In this document: positions 5,382 through 6,897 of the stretch, one piece after another
Position numbering within the stretch: position 1 is the first letter of the stretch
Layout of the letters: each line of letters begins with the position of its first letter
Assembly: GCA_964411275.1 (NCBI GenBank)
Contig: CAYPKG010000069.1
Span: 1-6,897, forward strand
Direction of reading: 5' to 3'
Source: CAYPKG01 sp964411275
Lineage (GTDB): Bacteria; Bacillota; Clostridia; Christensenellales; CAG-138
Length of the DNA stretch: 6,897 bases
The notes under the pieces: model-generated
What the model was told of the DNA's origin: nothing
Database searches by the model: none
The model's input: the letters and a program-made list of their open reading frames with translations, nothing else
Position numbers and translations under genes: made by a program

Positions 5382-6377
5382 CTATTCGTATTTGACCGCC
5401 TTCCACACAGCCGTCCCCATATCCAGCACAAACGCGAACAGGAGTACGCCGAAAAAGAACTTTGTGAAATACTGGAACAGATGGGCCAATTGGGGCTCGC
5501 CCACCGCCTGAGAAATCATGGAACCAAACTGAGGGTTCCAGATACCGGCCCCTAAAAACAACGGAACGCACAGGCCGATTGCCGCTAAGTCCAGTATCAC
5601 GATGGCTGCCGCCAAGCGCCTGCTGTACCTGCCCTCAAGAAGCTTGAGCACCTCTCTTACAAGCCCCAAGCCGAAGCTAAGAAGCAGCAGCGGAAGCAGC
5701 CGCGTTAGCGCCCCCTGGTCAAACAGGGGTATGAACCCATACTCCTGTGTAAATGTCGCAGCACCCATCCACCCGGGGGCGAATGTGAAAAGCAGCATCA
5801 CCAGCAAGGTAAATACCATTCCCGCGATTGCCTCGCCCCGCTTAATCTCGGCCTGCTTCTCCGGCATCGGCGGCAGGTCCAGCGGGCCTTTGTCAAACTC
5901 CACGACCGGATCGATTTCCTTGCGCTCCAGTATGGCAAAAATGAGCGTAATAATCGCAAACGCCGTTAGCCCGCCCTGGATGATGCTCGAAAGCAGCCCA
6001 CCAAGAAATGAAAAAGCCGAACTGGCCGCCCCCGTAATTAACGTGATACAATTGGCAAGCACAAGCCCGCCTGTCATGACCGACAGCACCAGCACCAAGA
6101 TCTTTTGGTACATCGCAAACAAGCCTGGCCCGATCAAATACCGGGGCGCGCCCTGGGTTGAATATTTCGTAGCGAGAGCCTCCGGACGGCCCAGCTCGCT
6201 GAACACCACGCTAAGGTCGTGCTTTGTGGGCTGCAAGTCACCGCAGCGCGCCTCCAGCATATCCTCGATGAGGGTTTTGATTTCCGCCGCCACATCCCCC
6301 CGCTGTTTTTTCGGCATCCGCCTGGTGGCCGCATATACATACCGTTGGGTCATATCCGAAATAAAGTCCTTTGTCAT
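5382..6377 (-). CDS. HAAS/DUF1700-like multipass membrane protein, PadR partner
   Basis: The 331-residue protein has a cytosolic N-terminal domain of the kind often encoded next to PadR regulators (HAAS or DUF1700-like): RYVYAATRRMPKKQRGDVAAEI (12-33), then acidic helices and ELGRPEALATKYS (61-73). Six hydrophobic helices follow, roughly at 87-107, 124-150, 183-203, 224-245, 255-276 and 304-325. A charged cytosolic loop (about 151-180) lies between helices two and three. No enzyme motif is visible; a sensing or signalling role at the membrane is an inference from the pairing. The start at 6377 overlaps the padR stop as ATGA and has GGAGGAG about 9 nt upstream. An 18-residue longer reading from 6431 lies wholly inside padR and is less likely. 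Confidence 0.85.
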   Translation of the reverse strand: MTKDFISDMTQRYVYAATRRMPKKQRGDVAAEIKTLIEDMLEARCGDLQPTKHDLSVVFSELGRPEALATKYSTQGAPRYLIGPGLFAMYQKILVLVLSVMTGGLVLANCITLITGAASSAFSFLGGLLSSIIQGGLTAFAIITLIFAILERKEIDPVVEFDKGPLDLPPMPEKQAEIKRGEAIAGMVFTLLVMLLFTFAPGWMGAATFTQEYGFIPLFDQGALTRLLPLLLLSFGLGLVREVLKLLEGRYSRRLAAAIVILDLAAIGLCVPLFLGAGIWNPQFGSMISQAVGEPQLAHLFQYFTKFFFGVLLFAFVLDMGTAVWKAVKYE

Positions 6378-6727
6378 GCTTTCTTCTCCTCCATGATCAG
6401 TCTGTCCACGCCCTTCGCAATCCGCGCCCATTGTGTTTGCAGGCTTTCGTACAGCGCTGTTCCCGCATCGGTGCGGGTGTAGTATTTACGGGGCTTATTC
6501 TCCCCAACTTCCCATACGCTTTGCAATAGCCCCTGTTTCTCCAGCCGGCGCAGCAATGGGTACAGGGTATTGGCCTCTGCACCCAGGCCCGCTTCCTCCA
6601 GCTTTTGCACCAGGGAATAGCCATAGGCAGGCTGCGACGTACATGCCAGCACGCACAGCACCAGCGTTCCCCGCTTGAGTTCGCTGGCCAGTTGGGTCAG
6701 TTGGTCTTTCAAATCCATATCGGACAC
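6374..6727 (-). CDS. PadR-family transcriptional regulator
   Basis: The 117-residue product is a small winged-helix DNA-binding repressor of the PadR family. RGTLVLCVLA (19-28) and AYGYSLVQKL (34-43) begin the winged helix, TLYPLLRRLEKQGLL (54-68) is the recognition helix region, and PRKYYTRTDAG (79-89) is the wing. A C-terminal helix for dimerisation follows (about 90-112). The length fits the short subfamily. The start is set by the ribosome site: GAGG at 6736-6739 lies 8 nt before a GTG at 6727, whereas the ATG at 6718 is too far (17 nt) and the GTG at 6736 lies within the ribosome site. It probably represses its own operon through the operator at 6751-6771 and is coupled to the membrane protein gene downstream. 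Confidence 0.92.
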   Translation of the reverse strand: MSDMDLKDQLTQLASELKRGTLVLCVLACTSQPAYGYSLVQKLEEAGLGAEANTLYPLLRRLEKQGLLQSVWEVGENKPRKYYTRTDAGTALYESLQTQWARIAKGVDRLIMEEKKA

Positions 6728-6735
6728 GTGGATCA

Positions 6736-6739
6736 CCTC
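6736..6739 (-). promoter_or_regulatory. Ribosome binding site deciding the padR GTG start
   Basis: AGAGGTGATC on the minus strand (6731-6740) is close to the complement of the 16S 3' end. Its GAGG core is 8 nt from the GTG at 6727, the best spacing among the candidate starts. The predicted transcript start (about 6741) is just upstream, so the mRNA leader is only about 14 nt. Confidence 0.7.
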
Positions 6740-6747
6740 TTTTGAGT

Positions 6748-6777
6748 ATTATACTGTGCGGTGCACAGTATTGTCAA
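6748..6777 (-). promoter_or_regulatory. Consensus sigma-A promoter of the padR operon
   Basis: TTGACA (6772-6777) and TATAAT (6748-6753) match both hexamers exactly, with an 18-bp spacer. A nearly pure A/T tract (6778-6796) directly upstream of the -35 resembles an UP element. Such a strong promoter makes sense if the operator lying in the spacer keeps it repressed. Confidence 0.85.
6751..6771. promoter_or_regulatory. Perfect inverted-repeat operator, probably bound by PadR
   Basis: On the minus strand ATACTGTGC, a 3-bp centre ACC, and GCACAGTAT form a perfect 9-bp inverted repeat. It fills the promoter spacer and the first three bases of the -10, so a bound dimer would block polymerase. PadR proteins commonly repress their own operons through such sites; binding here is inferred from position. 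Confidence 0.78.
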
Positions 6778-6779
6778 TA

Positions 6780-6841
6780 TAAAATATTTTTATAGTGGAC
6801 GGGGGCCGTGATTGCCCCGGTTATGACAATCCAGCCCAACT
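6780..6841. other. Short intergenic stretch with GC hairpin
   Basis: Between the padR promoter and the terminator at the right edge, GGGGC (6802-6806) and GCCCC (6814-6818) can form a 5-bp stem with a 7-nt loop. No U tract follows on either strand. No gene or promoter for the plus strand is evident. Confidence 0.4.
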
Positions 6842-6876
6842 AAAAAAGCCCATGCCTCGTTGGAAGCATGGGCTTT
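6842..6876 (-). terminator. Strong intrinsic terminator of an upstream gene outside the window
   Basis: AAAGCCCATGC (6845-6855) and GCATGGGCTTT (6866-6876) form a perfect 11-bp stem around a 10-nt loop. Read leftwards the stem ends in a run of six U residues (6842-6847); read rightwards only three U residues follow before C. It therefore mainly ends transcription coming from beyond the right edge. A TAA at 6891-6893 could be that gene's stop codon, but too little sequence is present to say. Confidence 0.85.
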
Positions 6877-6897
6877 CGAATGCGTGTTTCTTACGCG

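Noticed and set aside
5602..6396. A 264-codon plus-strand ORF.
   Set aside because: It is antisense to the six-helix membrane protein, which has a strong ribosome site and coupling to padR. The plus-strand product has no recognisable fold.
6881..6897. TAA at 6891-6893 as the stop codon of a gene entering from the right.
   Set aside because: Only a few bases lie beyond it, so no reading frame can be judged. It is mentioned only with the terminator.

Overview
All the genes in this window lie on the minus strand, so the window is best read from right to left. The proteins and signals suggest a Gram-positive bacterium of the Bacillota, probably a Clostridia member of middling GC content. The evidence is consensus sigma-A promoters, strong Shine-Dalgarno sequences, hairpin-plus-U-tract terminators, a class B sortase and a PadR/HAAS-type pair. 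No plasmid, phage, insertion sequence, CRISPR array or tRNA is visible.

Region by region in transcription order. (1) 6897-6780: a strong terminator closing an unseen upstream gene, then an AT-rich stretch. (2) 6777-5382: a PadR-family repressor gene with a consensus promoter and a perfect inverted-repeat operator in it. It is translationally coupled (ATGA overlap) to a six-helix membrane protein with a HAAS/DUF1700-like N-terminal domain. (3) 5285-4587: an extended -10 promoter and an unrecognised single-pass membrane protein with a Pro/Thr-rich tail, 4 nt ahead of dusB. (4) 4582-1401: the housekeeping cluster dusB, greA, lysS (tRNA dihydrouridylation, transcript-cleavage factor, lysyl-tRNA synthetase). 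Between dusB and greA sit a perfect consensus promoter, a terminator-like hairpin and a possible 50-codon small ORF. (5) 1306-358: a class B sortase made as a predicted lipoprotein, closed by an intrinsic terminator. (6) 354-1: AT-rich DNA without a supported gene. It holds a long-armed inverted repeat, a good promoter and two boxA-like motifs, which look like the leader of an rRNA operon whose 16S gene would start just left of the window.

The dusB-greA-lysS-rRNA order resembles the layout I recall in Bacillota (in Bacillus subtilis dusB/yacF and lysS precede an rRNA operon). The core is therefore ordinary translation and transcription housekeeping. The less ordinary items are the dusB-greA junction, the lipid-anchored sortase, the orphan membrane protein, the autoregulated PadR-membrane protein pair and the inverted repeat near the left edge. 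I see no clear new multi-gene defence or metabolic system.
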